The notes: generated from the sequence alone by a model not told the origin. Counted from the first letter of the stretch, positions 49,402 to 61,091 are shown. The stretch is 64,000 nucleotides of DNA from Thuidium tamariscinum (GCA_947034885.2 OX344751.2:13826001-13890000); one strand, 5' to 3'. Translations and numbers: made by a program.

Positions 49402-51811
49402 CTTCAACTATAGTTACCTTCTCAACTTCAAAAAAAGTCATGCCCAAAGTGGGGGGACTTTACAATAACTCAAATGTCTAAATAACATAGTGAATATTTT
49501 AATGTCATTGCATACTATTTGGGGGCAATATTTTGTGATCAAAAAGATTTTTTTCCCTCAAATTTTAATTATTGTATTAATACTTAGATTATTGTTTTAT
49601 TGCTTTATTGAATAGAGGTCACTAAGGTGGAATTTTAAAATGGTAAAAAGAGCACAAATATTGAATATATTGCTAGTTGTGTGATTGTATAAAGAAAAGC
49701 ATTCAACAAAATGAGAAGTCAATTAACAATTAAATGAGAAAAAGAACATATCATTCTATAGAAGTTTGGCCATGTATATATTAAATATGACATTCTTAAT
49801 ATAATATAGTTGACTTTATTACTTATCTTTTCCTAGAATAATATGTACAATATTGAAAATAGGAACAATAATAGCTTTGTAGATATTATTTTGTATTCTT
49901 TAAGTCAAATGTACACACAAGTCCCTTAAATAAAGGGAAATCAAGAAATTATTACTAAACTAGAGCGAAAATTCTTAACAACTATTTCAAAGAAATGAAA
50001 AAAAAATTCATTTAATTTTTCAATTAGTGCAAGACTTTAAAAAAATTATTAGTAAGTAAACCTCTCTCACTTTATAAAATAATGATGCATAACAATGCAA
50101 AGTCCTTGCTTATATCTATTTACAAAATTTTATTTATTTCAAAAATCCAAGCTTATGGATATATTGAAATACTGAAAATTGTAGATGTTAGAATAGGTTC
50201 TCCTATACTTGTAAATACTTAGTATAGCATAGACAACAACACCGTCTCCTAAGAATTACAAACCTTTGTGAAGAAGAATCACCCAAAACCATCAAAAGTG
50301 GATATTAGAATTAACAAAATTTTGCATGGAAGTCAACAAAAATTGTAATTTATTGAATCAAAATTGTTGTCTGATATGGATATCAAGATAGGACTCACCT
50401 AAAACAAGATAAGAAGTTTCTTATTTCTGAAAAGATATTTTTAACATTGGACTTAGAACTATTTGGTTGCTCATAAGGTAAAAACAACCCATTGCGCAAT
50501 TTTGGCTCTATTGTGGATGGTCTTGGATAGTGATTTGACCTCCAAAGAGTGCTCTTAGGTGTATTTTAGCAAATGATACACAAAGTGCCCCCCAAAGATG
50601 ATTAGTCCATCTTATAGGGTTGAATCAATCTATCATAGCCTAACGTCACCTACATCACATTTTTGCCAAATATTATTTTTAATTAGAAGGTTTAATTTGG
50701 CACTTCATCTATTATCAATAAAAATTTTAGAATTTAATAATATGTGGAGTATAGGTTTTTTTAAGCTTTCAAGTATCCTACAAATAATTTTGGAATTTGT
50801 TTAACACCTTAAGGTTTTTGACTATGCTTTTACCAAAAATGCTCCGAAATTGTCATTTCTAGTACAAGTACATAGAAAAATTTCAAAACTTTCCATCTAT
50901 TGTAAATACTACAACATATTAGCATTTCAACTTGATATGAATCTTGTTTTTGGCTTTGTAAAAACTAATGAATTGCACTTCTCAAGGTCACATTTTAATG
51001 AAAAAATCTCCATGTTGTTGGTACTTCTTTGGATTCACTTTTCATGGCAAGTTATCTACCTACTAGGAAAATTTAAATCATTTTAAAGTGTACAACATGC
51101 AAGGAAAAAATAGTAAGAGGAAAGGAGTAGAGAGTGATTTAAAATACTAAATTGTTGATAACTTAGTTATAAAATTGAAAAGTGTCAATTTCAATGGTTG
51201 TAATGTTGTAATAAACAATCTATATCTTATGATTTTATTTTTTCAAAAAATATTTAAAATAGAGTTAAATAGAGAACTTTAAAAGTGTATTTTAGTATAG
51301 AGAGTCTATAACTGCTTACAAACTAAATCTCGTCATAAATTTAATCTCACAAATCAAAATGGAATGAATGAAAGCTTTCATTGTATATTAAAATCTAAAT
51401 TACTCCCTCTGTCCTACTTAAAAAACTCCAAATCAAGTAGAATTTGTGTCCCACTAAAAAGATCCATTCCTATATTTGGTAAAGTGTTCATCATGTTAAA
51501 TGACCTTATGGGAGTAAGTGAAACAATATGGGAGCATTCCTTTGGCCTGACAAGCTTGGCCTTGCCCACACAAGCCCAAGCTTCTATGCATTCATCCATG
51601 CTTTTGCTTTGCATTCATCCATGTAGTTTTGCTATTGCTTTTGGAGGCCTGGACTTGTTCTTCCTCCTGGAAAGCTGTCATTTTATGCCCCTCTAAATTT
51701 AAAGTACACACATGTGCTGCACAAGATCTCACTGATTTGGCATGTGCACTGATTTGATTGAAAATGCAACAAAATATGTCCAAGGGCACAAGGCTTCTAA
51801 TCTTAATCTTA
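49402..51811. other. gene-free AT-rich stretch
   Basis: No gene supported. A frame at 51364-51696 (about 110 codons) has uneven composition and no recognisable motif. Confidence 0.45.
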
Positions 51812-52074
51812 ACTAGGGTGGCCCATGCCGTTGCCACAGTCAGGGAAAACAACAGAATAAATAATTTTCTAATTTTTTTAATGTATAGAAACTTCAAAAT
51901 TCAATAACTTTCATGCTGTAGGTTGGAACACCATGATTCAAAGCCCGTGCACCCCTCCTCGCCGAGGGCTTTCCGACGGTACCAAACACGCACCCGGGGA
52001 CTCACGGTCCGGGAGATCTCAACATAACAAACAAACATCCAAACAAACAAACAACGTATCTTCATAGGGGGATT
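51812..52074 (+). repeat. dispersed retroposon-like repeat, copy 4 (most complete)
   Basis: It starts ACTAGGGTGGCCCATGCCGT and ends with CAAACAAACAAACAACGTAT and TTCATAGGGGGATT. It keeps the internal segment missing from copy 3. Four copies in 29 kb, in two orientations, and the simple-repeat tail suggest a retroposon. Confidence 0.75.
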
Positions 52075-52599
52075 CTTTATCCCCTACAACTGAAGGTGGT
52101 AAAATTACTTTGAAATTTGAAGGTAAAATCACTTTTGAATTTGATTGTAAATAATTGGAAGCTCTCCATGTACTGTTAGTGGGGGTGGGGGTGGGGAGAC
52201 AAAAAGATATGGTAGAAACAACCAAAACCATCAATATAAGCAACTCAACATAGTTAGATGTATCTTTTTTTTTTAATAGAAAAATACTTTCGTAAGGTGA
52301 GTGCATCCAAAACCAAAAATTTAAGCAATTCAGCAAAGTTGGAGGCATCTTCTACTAAAAATAATGTTTTTGTATTAGTATTAGTGAGTGTATATCATGA
52401 ATATTCAAAATAATAATAATAGGATGTCATATATAATGTCTATGATTTTTTAAAGTATTGGTTTTTTTTGGCGAGGTTCCCAACTCTACATGTGCCTCAA
52501 TATTTGACTTTTGCCCACTATCTCTTTGGATTATGTTTCAATCTTGACTGAACAATCCTATAATTTCACAAGTGTGATAAATCGAATGGATCATTTGTA

Positions 52600-53506
52600 A
52601 TGCTTGGTGTTTATAGGGGTTAGCATTATCAAGTTCATTAGTTCTCTATCTCGACAATCACTTCTGCTTGAGGAAATCAAGGCTATGATCTCTACTTTGT
52701 TGACGCAATGCACGAAAAGGACGTTATTGAGTGTTTGAAATGCAACGTGAAGGTCTCGTTGGATGGCTAAAGATTTGCTTATAAGGTTTTAAGCCTAGCC
52801 TGTTTTTCCTTGCAAATGTTGTTGTCTTGAGAATTGCTCCAACCCCGGTTAATCTTGTGAATGTTGCTGTCTTGAGAATGGCTTCAACCCCAGTTACAAA
52901 GAGTAGTCAAAAGTTTATTGTCACCTTTCTTCTTATTTTTCTCTCTGAGAAAGTTCTCTTTCTTTCACTATCTTGTTTTAGATTGTTCATCTTATTGTCT
53001 GCTTGTTTTTCTATTGTTTACTATTTTAAAAGTGTGGTTCTGATTTGTGAGTGCTTAGAGCAATTGTAGTTCGGATTTGTGAGTGTTTATGGCGACTTTG
53101 GATTTTGTGAGTATTGAGGGCACGACCGTACATAATGGCAAGTCAGCCTCTAACAAGAGTGACATGTCGCAACACACTACATGGCGTGGATTGAAGTGTT
53201 CATGTAGAGTTGATGAAGGCCTAGGGGTGGAGATCACCTAGTCTATTGTTCGACAGTAAGCGAATCGAGGCAATCTATCTTCTATCGGCATTTAGCACAC
53301 CTGCACTTACATCTACAACAACATGGACTCTCAAAGTGGCGGGCGTCACGATTAATCCTTTTGAAGATCTGCTTTCCACTCTAGAGTCGATGGAGCCGAT
53401 GGAGCAGTTGTGATTATTAGACAACAATAACATTGTCGATCTTTTAAAAGATTTAGAAGATGAAGAAATTTTTTGATTTCAAAGACAACAAGTGTGCTAA
53501 TGTTAG
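52600..53506. pseudogene. decayed sequence with coding flavour, unidentified
   Basis: Composition is higher in G and C than the neighbouring DNA and frames such as 52827-53069 and 53460-53663 are open, but they are broken by stops and I recognise no domain. It could be an old transposon gene or a captured host exon. The 53460-53663 frame continues into the tandem duplication that follows. Confidence 0.25.
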
Positions 53507-54268
53507 CCAGCATGAAGAAGTGGAGAGAGCTGCCGGTTTGAAGGATGAATCTCTTCAAAAGCTACAAAACACCATAATAAATGAATCTAAAGTTGGAGAG
53601 AATAATGTTGTCATAAAGACTTTGGGGCATGATCAAGTTCCTATCGAATTCTACCGCATTTGAAGCTAGTGTGTCTACTATGTTTATGAATTTATGCTTG
53701 TTTTATTTTTGTCATTCTGATGGTTGTATTTGGTTGTACCAAGTGGTGAGTGGTTGGATTGGAATGCCAATTACAAAGCGTGGTGGTCAGAAAGAGGTGG
53801 GAAGAGCTATTGGTTTGAAGGACAAATCTCTTCAAGAGTTGCAAAATAGTATAAATGAATATGAAGTTGGAGACACTATAAGAAACTTGTGTTTTAGATG
53901 ATGGATTTTAGGTGACATCCAATATAGCAACCCATGTTAACATGTTCAAACTAATGTCCGCCATAACATCTTGATGTTATGGCAGACATTATCTTGGACA
54001 TATAAATATGGGTTGCTACACTAAATGTCATTTAAAATCCATCATCTAAAACATAGGTTCCTTTTAGTGAGAGAATAGTGTTATCATAGAGACTCTGTGG
54101 TGCGATCAGGTTCTTGAGGTATTCTATAATATTTAGGGCTAGTGTGTTTGCTATGTTTATAAATTTATACTTGTTTTACTTTTGTCATCCTGATGGTTGT
54201 ATTTGGTTGAATTTGGTTGTACCAGATGGTCAATGGTAGGATTAGAATGCCAATTACAGGGCATGGTG
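53507..54268 (+). repeat. tandem duplication of a 280-bp unit; second unit split by a CACTA MITE
   Basis: Unit 1 (about 53507-53786) and unit 2 (about 53787-54268) are collinear: both read GGTTTGAAGGA…AATCTCTTCAA, TGAAGTTGGAGA, then GATCAGGTTC-like, TATGTTTATAAATTTAT, GATGGTTGTATTTGGTTG and GGAATGCCAATTACA words. Unit 2 contains the insertion at 53874-54069. Confidence 0.8.
53874..54069. mobile_element. CACTA palindromic MITE, 196 bp, TSD AGA, copy 1
   Basis: It starts CACTATAAGAAACTTGTG and ends CCTTTTAGTG; AGA lies on both sides (53871-53873, 54070-54072). The whole element is one long hairpin centred near 53971. Unit 1 of the surrounding tandem duplication gives the empty site: GTTGGAGAGAATAATG against GTTGGAGA-[element]-AGAGAATAGTG. 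Confidence 0.85.
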
Positions 54269-54383
54269 GTCAAAATGAACTAGATTCAGAGAATGACAGC
54301 AAAGTAAGCACCTACCTTGCGTTCAAAACCATATTTTAATTTTTAACCCTAATTAGTGTTTCATATAGCTAAAGAGTTCTAGG

Positions 54384-54700
54384 CATAAGAGGATTTTTCA
54401 GGGCTTCAGGAGACCGTTTCAGCTTGTTCCCAAGTCTGCGAACGCGTCAGATAAAATAATAATTTAAAAAAATAAAAAAATAAAAAAATAATTTTTTTAT
54501 ATTAAAATATTATTTAAAAAATATTAAAATAATAAAATAATAAAAAAATATTCAAAAAAAATTATTAAAATATTAATTAAATATGATTATCTGATGTGGC
54601 AGTCTCTTGGCCACATCAGATCGCCTCAGTGGCAGCGTTCAGAGAGTTCCCATGGCCTGATAACTCACGGTCTTCTAGAGTAGCTGAAAATCCTCTTATG
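54384..54700. mobile_element. 'CATAAGAGG' foldback MITE, copy 4
   Basis: 317 bp from CATAAGAGGATTTTTCAGGG to GCTGAAAATCCTCTTATG, with an AT-only core and the conserved GATGTGGCAG...GGCCACATC inner palindrome near 54593-54619. Confidence 0.75.
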
Positions 54701-54751
54701 TGATTTATGAATGTTTTTATTTATAAATTTTTCTTTTGTTTTGTGAGCATA

Positions 54752-55090
54752 ATGACTCTGAGTGGGGCAGATTGAAAGGTGGACACACTATAAGAAACTC
54801 ATGTTTTAGGTGACGGATTTTAGGTGACATCCAATGTAATAACTCATGTTTTTATGTCAACAATGATGTCCGCCATAACATCAAGATGTTATGGCGGACA
54901 TCATTGTTGACATAAAAACATGAGTTATTACATTGGATGTCACCTAAAATCCGTCACCTAAAACATGAGTTTCTTATAGTGACAGTTGATAGTTGATGCC
55001 CAGTCTGTTTTCCAAACAATATGACTCTAAGTGGGGTGGATTGAAAGGTGGTCAGTTGATGGCTGATGTACAACTTGTTTTCCAAGATCC
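54752..55090 (+). repeat. tandem duplication of a 70-bp unit; first unit split by a CACTA MITE
   Basis: ATGACTCTGAGTGGGGCAGA starts the first unit and ATGACTCTAAGTGGGGTGGA the second (55021). Both go on through TTGAAAGGTGG and CAGTTGAT to TTGTTTTCCAA-like ends. The first is interrupted by 54786-54981. Confidence 0.8.
54786..54981. mobile_element. CACTA palindromic MITE, 196 bp, TSD ACA, copy 2 (near-perfect hairpin)
   Basis: It starts CACTATAAGAAACTCATG and ends CATGAGTTTCTTATAGTG, with arms of about 95 bp that pair almost without mismatch. ACA lies on both sides (54783-54785, 54982-54984). Same length and family as 53874-54069, but much less mutated between arms. The empty site is in the second tandem unit: GGTGGTCAGTTGATGG. 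Confidence 0.9.
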
Positions 55091-55471
55091 CAATGCACTA
55101 GAGCTATAGAATAGTCCTACTAGAACAGGAGGGAAGAAAAATAAAGTGAATGAGAAGCAAAAGGCTGATTATGCCATTACCTTTTAATTCTTTGTATCCC
55201 ATATCTTGAAGTTTTATAGCAATTCCCTACTTGTTAGTTCACATTGTTTGGCTAAAGTCCAAAATGTTGTGATTTTGAAGTGGTTTTGTATCCTATGCTT
55301 TGTCTAATTCTTCTTGATTCAATGTTTGAGTTCTCGTTGTTGTGAATTGATGCATTACATCTTAGCAGGAATCATCTTGGAAAGAATTGAGTTGCAGCAA
55401 GAAGTATATCTAATTCCATAACTCCTGGTATAGTTTTGATCGTATAGTTCATTGAGAGGAAAGGCAATGTA

Positions 55472-56202
55472 GGGTGAATGCAAGAAACACCTGTACTATT
55501 TGTTGTGTCTTACTACAGTACTCATGACTTTTTCTAGAGTACATTAAAATTAGAAAATTGATTTGAAAAATATTTGAAAAATATGAAAAATGTATAGACC
55601 TTTGAATGAAGGTTTTCACCAAAGGAAATTGATAGAAAAATTCTCTAAGTAGGAGAATTTAAAAAGCGCCAAACCTCAAGAAAATACATACATTCATGTT
55701 TTAATTCGGGAAAAATAGTAAAAATAAGTAAATACAAAAAATAAAAAGTGGAAATTTGCAAAAATTCTATGTAGATGGTCATTCACTAAAAAAACACCAA
55801 AATAATATTTTATATGTTTCAGAATTCAAGCAGAAAGAAGCTCACTTTGTAGACTTCCACACCACATAAAAATAACTTTTTTCAAAATCCCTCACGTGGA
55901 GAGATGTAAGTCTACTAGAAGACCATCTCATCCAAATTTTGTCTCAAAATCATTAAAAAAAGGTACTCCTTAGTACTAAAAACCTCCAAATTCTCATTTG
56001 TGACATTTAATCACTAGTACTATTTTAGTATTAAACTATTTTTGAAAATTATGAAAAAATTATATAAGGTGTAGGATAGACATGAGTACCTTCTTTAGAA
56101 ATCTTGAGTCATTTCAAGCAAAAATGAAAAAGTTATGGCCAAAAAATAGATCAGCACTTAGCTTGTGACGGAAAATAGTACAAGTGTTTCTTGCATTCAT
56201 CC
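55472..56202. mobile_element. 'GGGTGAWTGC' transposon, copy 2, TSD TGTA
   Basis: 731 bp from GGGTGAATGCAAGAAACAC to GTGTTTCTTGCATTCATCC, a 19-bp inverted repeat with one mismatch or none at most positions, flanked by TGTA at 55468-55471 and 56203-56206. Related to 34871-35556. Confidence 0.7.
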
Positions 56203-56299
56203 TGTAGTAGATGTATGTCATTGTTCAATGAAAGCAAGCAACTATAGACTAGAGAAGTTGTGGTACGTTTTTATACTCTTTTTAAAAGTAATTAAAAAT

Positions 56300-57020
56300 A
56301 CCTATCGTGAGTGAGTTCGAATGCAAGGAGGTAAGATATCTCAAATAGGAAGGCAAAAATCATTATTCAATTTAACTATTGGTATACTCATTCCAACTAT
56401 CCAATTCCACTTCAATTGATTCAATCTCAATCCCTCATCATATTCACAAACACTTTATATTCATATTTTTACAATCGGTGTTGTTTACAATAATCTCATT
56501 CATTCACATATAATTTAACAATTGTTCCTCACATTTTTATTCCTCATTCATATGATATTTATCCAATCGGCTTTCAGTCACATACAACCTCCTCAGTTTA
56601 ACAATCTCTCCAATCGGAACACACATCCATTCTCAACCAGTCACACAATTATTCAATCAATCTTTCATTCACATACAATTGAAATACTCACACACATACA
56701 ATACACACTCACAATTGCAAAACTAATTATATTAACAAACACACCTACTTTCTCTCAATAAGGTCAACTACAAAAACAATCGACTTCACTACCTAAATAC
56801 CTATAAGCTAATAGTCCTTTGAATCTCACCGAAATAACTACCAATCGAAATTAACCTCCATTTACACTACCACCATAGTCCAAAACAATCCCGATTGACA
56901 ACTAGTACTAGTAAGCCTCTTGAATCACATTAACTATTGGCAAACTTTACTAATAAACTGGAAAACTACCAATTGAACACATACGAAAATAAAAATCAAA
57001 CTATAGAAGTATAAAAATTA
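56300..57020 (+). other. G-depleted, strand-asymmetric segment
   Basis: The + strand has very little G and is rich in C, A and T (repeated TCACATACAA, CCAATCGG and ACACAC-like words). A frame at 56522-56761 is a product of this composition rather than a gene. Confidence 0.5.
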
Positions 57021-57349
57021 GAAGAGATCAAAGTCCATTTGGCAAAACCTCTAAATCCATGCCATGTGCCCTATTTTCAATGTCATTAATAGTGGACATT
57101 GTATATTGAACATAAGTATTATCTGACTAATGAAGGCACAATTTCATGAATATGTTTTGTTTTGAGTGATCTTACCTTATTTGAGTGGCCTCCCATGCCA
57201 AAAACTTTGAACTCTTGAAATCATTTGACTCTCATTTGGGAAGCAATTGGTAACTTCAATCCTTGTACTCATTTTTGACCTAGTAACAACAAAGACATCA
57301 TTTTGTGGCATTTGGATGAAACTGAAACTAAAAGTTTTTTCTCATTCAA

Positions 57350-59520
57350 TTTTTGCTTGTTTACCTAGTATGGAAGGTTATGAATAGTATTCAATTGAGT
57401 TTGCAGTCATGCAAGTGTCTCTCTTTACATGAATTAGAAGTAAGCCAAAAAATTAGATGGCAAAATTTGCTATTTTAGTGTATTTTGTTCCTTTTGCTAA
57501 ATCTAAAATTTCTCCATGAAAATGATATTTTTTGACTTTGAGCCCAATTAAGAAAACAAATATCAACTACTCTAGTTTCTATTCCAATTGTAATTTTGGA
57601 ATAATTTGAAATATTGAATATTTTATTGGAAATTGAACTTTGGATGTATTTTTGGTGTCTTCTACATTCTAATTATAGAAGGATACAAGATTTGAGTTTA
57701 CACCATGATTTTTGTCACTATAATGTATATTCATGGTGAAATTTTCAGATTTTTTGAAATAATTTTCTATTTGATATGAATTTTTCTTCATTTTTTCTTC
57801 AAAGATTCTCATAAAAATCAATTTTCCTCAAAAAATCTAAATTTTTTGTGAAGTTAAGAAGACATGTAGTTTCTTCTTTAAAAAATAATTATAGAAAATT
57901 TCAAGCATATCTTGTTCAAAAATGGCAACAAACTAAGTACTGGACAATGAGGCTTTGAACCTATAGTTATAAGGCCATTATTTAAGGGTTAACATCATGG
58001 GAGGTTCCCATTCTTGGGTAGAATTTGTCATATATGTGCAATGCATTGCTTGACCTTTAAAAGATAGACCTATAACCATTGATTTTAAGCCACAATGCCC
58101 ATCATTTAGTTTGATTCCATTTTGAACTAGATATATTTGAAGTTTTTTCTATTTATTTTTCTAAAATGAAACTATATGTCTTCTTTATTTTACAAAAAAT
58201 TCAATATTTTTTGAAGAAAATTGATCTTCATGAGAATTTCTTAAGAAATAAAGAAGAAAAATCATCTCAAATAAAAAATTATTTCAAAAATTTGAAAATT
58301 TCACCATGGATGTACATTATAGTGACAAACATCATGGTGTAAACTCAAATCCCATGTCCTTCTATAATTAGAATATAAGACATTAAAAATACTTTTGAAG
58401 TTCAAATCACAACACTACAAGGGAAACTGCGTCCTATTTGACAGTAATTTTGACAAAATTCTGTCAACTCCACTGTAGATTAGGAGTACCTGTTTCGAAC
58501 ACTTTTTTGACAGAATTCTGTCAATTCGGCTGTCAATTCGGACAAAGATACACATTAGCATTCAACAAGTCTTCCTCTCACTCCTTTGCCACTGTGAATT
58601 TTTTTCTTTGCCAACATGGATTTCTTTTCCACGTCACTTATTCCAAAAAACTATTTTCCAAGGATTTAATAAAATAGTTGAAATAATGGCTAGAAAAAAA
58701 AATTAGATGAATTTTTTTCAGATGAATGATGAATATTTAGATGAAATGCTTTTGAATGATTTAAATTTTAAATTTCTTTTTAATCAACTTTCAAGAATGT
58801 TGAACAAAACAAATTAAGATCATGAAGTTAATTTATTCACTAAATTGTTTACTCCATGAATCATTTGTATTTTGTGAAATGAATGGAGAAGTGAAGCTTT
58901 TTACATACACATACGGAGGTAGGAGGTTGAGCAATCCATATGGGATATATGAATTCTTGAAGTTGTTCACGATAAACAAATAATACTAAGGTGTTGATGA
59001 TTGGTTGAAAATTGCAATGATATTTTGTATCTAAAATAAAAATTATATGTAAAATCTTGTTGGGTTTCTAAGAAGAGATTAACCTTGTTTGTCAAAACTG
59101 ATTGATAAATTAATAAGAATTTGACAAACATTGCAATATTGACCGCATTGATGAAGTGTCAACTTTCAGAAGTTGTGGCTATCATTTTGGACATTAGGTT
59201 GTCATTTTGGACACTTTTCCAATCAAAATTTTTGTAGATTAGGGCCCATTTCCCTTGTAGTGCAATAAAATAAACAATATTGCAAAATTTTCCAAAATTC
59301 CAATTGGAGTAGAAACAAGACTAAGTGACCTTCATTTTGTTAGTTGGACTCAAACTCAAAAGGTATTGATTTTCCTTGGAGAAATTTCAGATTTAGAGTA
59401 AGTTGCAGCAACTTTCCAAAATACACTCAAAATAGCATATTTTGTGATCCATTTTCTTAACTAATTTCTTTTTCATGTGAAGATAGACACTGATAAGACT
59501 ACAAAGTGAATCAGGTTCTC
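57350..59520. repeat. large inverted repeat, arms about 600 bp, right arm split by a CACTA element
   Basis: The left arm (about 57350-57990) is the reverse complement of the right arm (about 58062-58412 plus 59263-59520); the loop is about 70 bases. Paired landmarks: CCTATAACTATAGG-like next to the loop, GAAACTACATGTC / GAAACTATATGTC, CACCATG…GTACATTATAGTGACAAA, CCTTCTATAATTAGAAT, TTCCAATTG…AGTAGAAAC and GGACTCAAA-CTCAAA. A third, direct partial copy lies at 61505-61830. Confidence 0.75.
58413..59262. mobile_element. CACTA element, 850 bp, TSD CAA
   Basis: Ends CACTACAAGGGAAA and TTTCCCTTGTAGTG are perfectly inverted, with CAA on both sides (58410-58412, 59263-59265). Sub-terminal repeats (TTTGACA/TGTCAA, TTCTGTCAA) are typical of the superfamily. 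A short frame at 58438-58677 is not a transposase. The opposite arm of the surrounding inverted repeat supplies the empty site (TTTCCAATAAAATA on the complement of the left arm). Confidence 0.85.
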
Positions 59521-59793
59521 TTGATAATTCTTAGTGAAAGGTCAAGGAAAAAGAAATGGATGAAAAATTGCTTGAAATCTCCCTCCACGATAGAATAGAA
59601 TCATCCTAATGTCAAAAAATGGCGCTCCAAGCATTACTAGGTTACCGATTCTTTCCATATTGAAAGTAATGAACAACAGTTTAGTTGTCATTGTAAAAGA
59701 TCCTCTTTGTGCTTCCAACAAATAGAGACTTCACTTCATGTACATTTGGAGTTTGCTACTTTGATTGTTCAGAGATAATTGTATATTAGTTAG

Positions 59794-60894
59794 ACCGGGT
59801 ACAACTGCAGGACGTGGGATTGCGCATCCTCGACGGATATGCAGGATTGCAGTCATTCTATATCCTGTACATAATGGACATGGCCACGGTTCCTTTTTTG
59901 ATCTCATATATCTCATATGGATTGAGTTACCTCTTTTCGTCTCACATGTATATAAGGAGCTTGCTTTCTCATTCCTAAATGCAAATAATGGATGGTTTTG
60001 GAAGCAAAATGAAGAACATGTTGGATTCAATATTAGAGTTTTTATAAGTGGTATGCATTTTTGTGAGCACCTCCTTATTAAAAAAATAATTATATTTTGT
60101 TTTTCTTTCTATAGAAAATTTGAACCTTGAACTTCTTGGCAATGTGTACTACTGTACTATAGTAGAATTCTATCATCTTACTAGTCTAGTAATAAATAAA
60201 TACTTCAACAATTTAAAGATTATCAGGAATTTGATTAGTCTGAGGCTATCCTATATTCCTACTACTTCTATGTCCTACAAGAACTTCAAAAAATGTTGTT
60301 AGAATTGTTCCACAAAATGATAAAGAAGGAGGGTAAAAGAAACAAGATTTAGTGTTTATTTGGAGTTAGAGGATTGTTGTCAAAATTGGAAGCAACATGG
60401 TTGTTGTAGTGTAATGGAGGAGAATCAATGGAACTGCTTCAAGAGTAGCCTTAGACTAATTAAATTCCTGATAATCTTTAAATTGTTGAAGTATTTATTT
60501 GTTGCAAGACTTGTAGGACGATAAAATTCTACTACAGTACACAATGCTGAGAAGTTCAAGGTTCAAATTTTCTATAGAAAGAAAAACAAAACACAATTAT
60601 TTTCTTAGTAAGGAGGTGCTCACAAAAATGCATACTACTTACAAAAAGTTATTAATATTGAATCCAACATGGTCTTCACTTTGCTTCCAAAACCATCCAT
60701 TATTTGCATTTAGGAATGAGAAAGCAAGCTCCTTATATACATGTGAGAGGAGAAGAGGTAACACAATCGATATGGGATATGTGAGATCAAAAAAGAAACC
60801 GTGGCTATATATCCATTATGTACAAGATGTAGAATGACCGTGGTCCTACATATCTATTGGGGATGCGCAGTCGCACATCCTGTAGTTATGCCCG
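59794..60894. repeat. large inverted repeat, arms about 450 bp, loop about 195 bp
   Basis: The left arm (59794-60250) and right arm (60446-60894) pair over nearly their whole length with high identity: CACATGTATATAAGGAGCTT, GCTTTCTCATTCCTAAATGC, AATAATGGATGGTTTTGG, GTGAGCACCTCCTTA and CTATAGAAAATTTGAACCTT all recur inverted. Frames on either strand (for example 59731-60030 and 60544-60837) mirror each other because of the inversion and are not convincing genes. A transcript would form a long double-stranded hairpin. Confidence 0.85.
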
Positions 60895-61091
60895 TTGACC
60901 CGCGGGTTAGACCGAGCCCGTTGTCTAACGTGCGTGCCAAGTCAACTGGGCCCACCTTCATAAGGAGGATTTAATGTCGTGCCATTTATAGCTTGGTAAA
61001 TTGGGTGCTAGGCCTCCCCAACTAGTAAGATACGTGGATACTTAGTTTTCTGAGATGTTGTGAGACTGTCTCACACATCCATGACATACAA

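Noticed and set aside
51364..51696. 110-codon frame in an AT-rich region
   Set aside because: No domain, uneven composition, adjacent to repeats, and the opposite strand is also open.
59731..60837. Frames of about 100-120 codons with protein-like words on both strands
   Set aside because: They come from the two arms of one inverted repeat and mirror each other; no start, motif or splice pattern supports a gene.
60890..60990. GC-rich patch with GTTGACCCGCGGG, possible LTR or SINE head
   Set aside because: No LTR pair, primer-binding site or box elements could be matched; probably just the flank of the inverted repeat.
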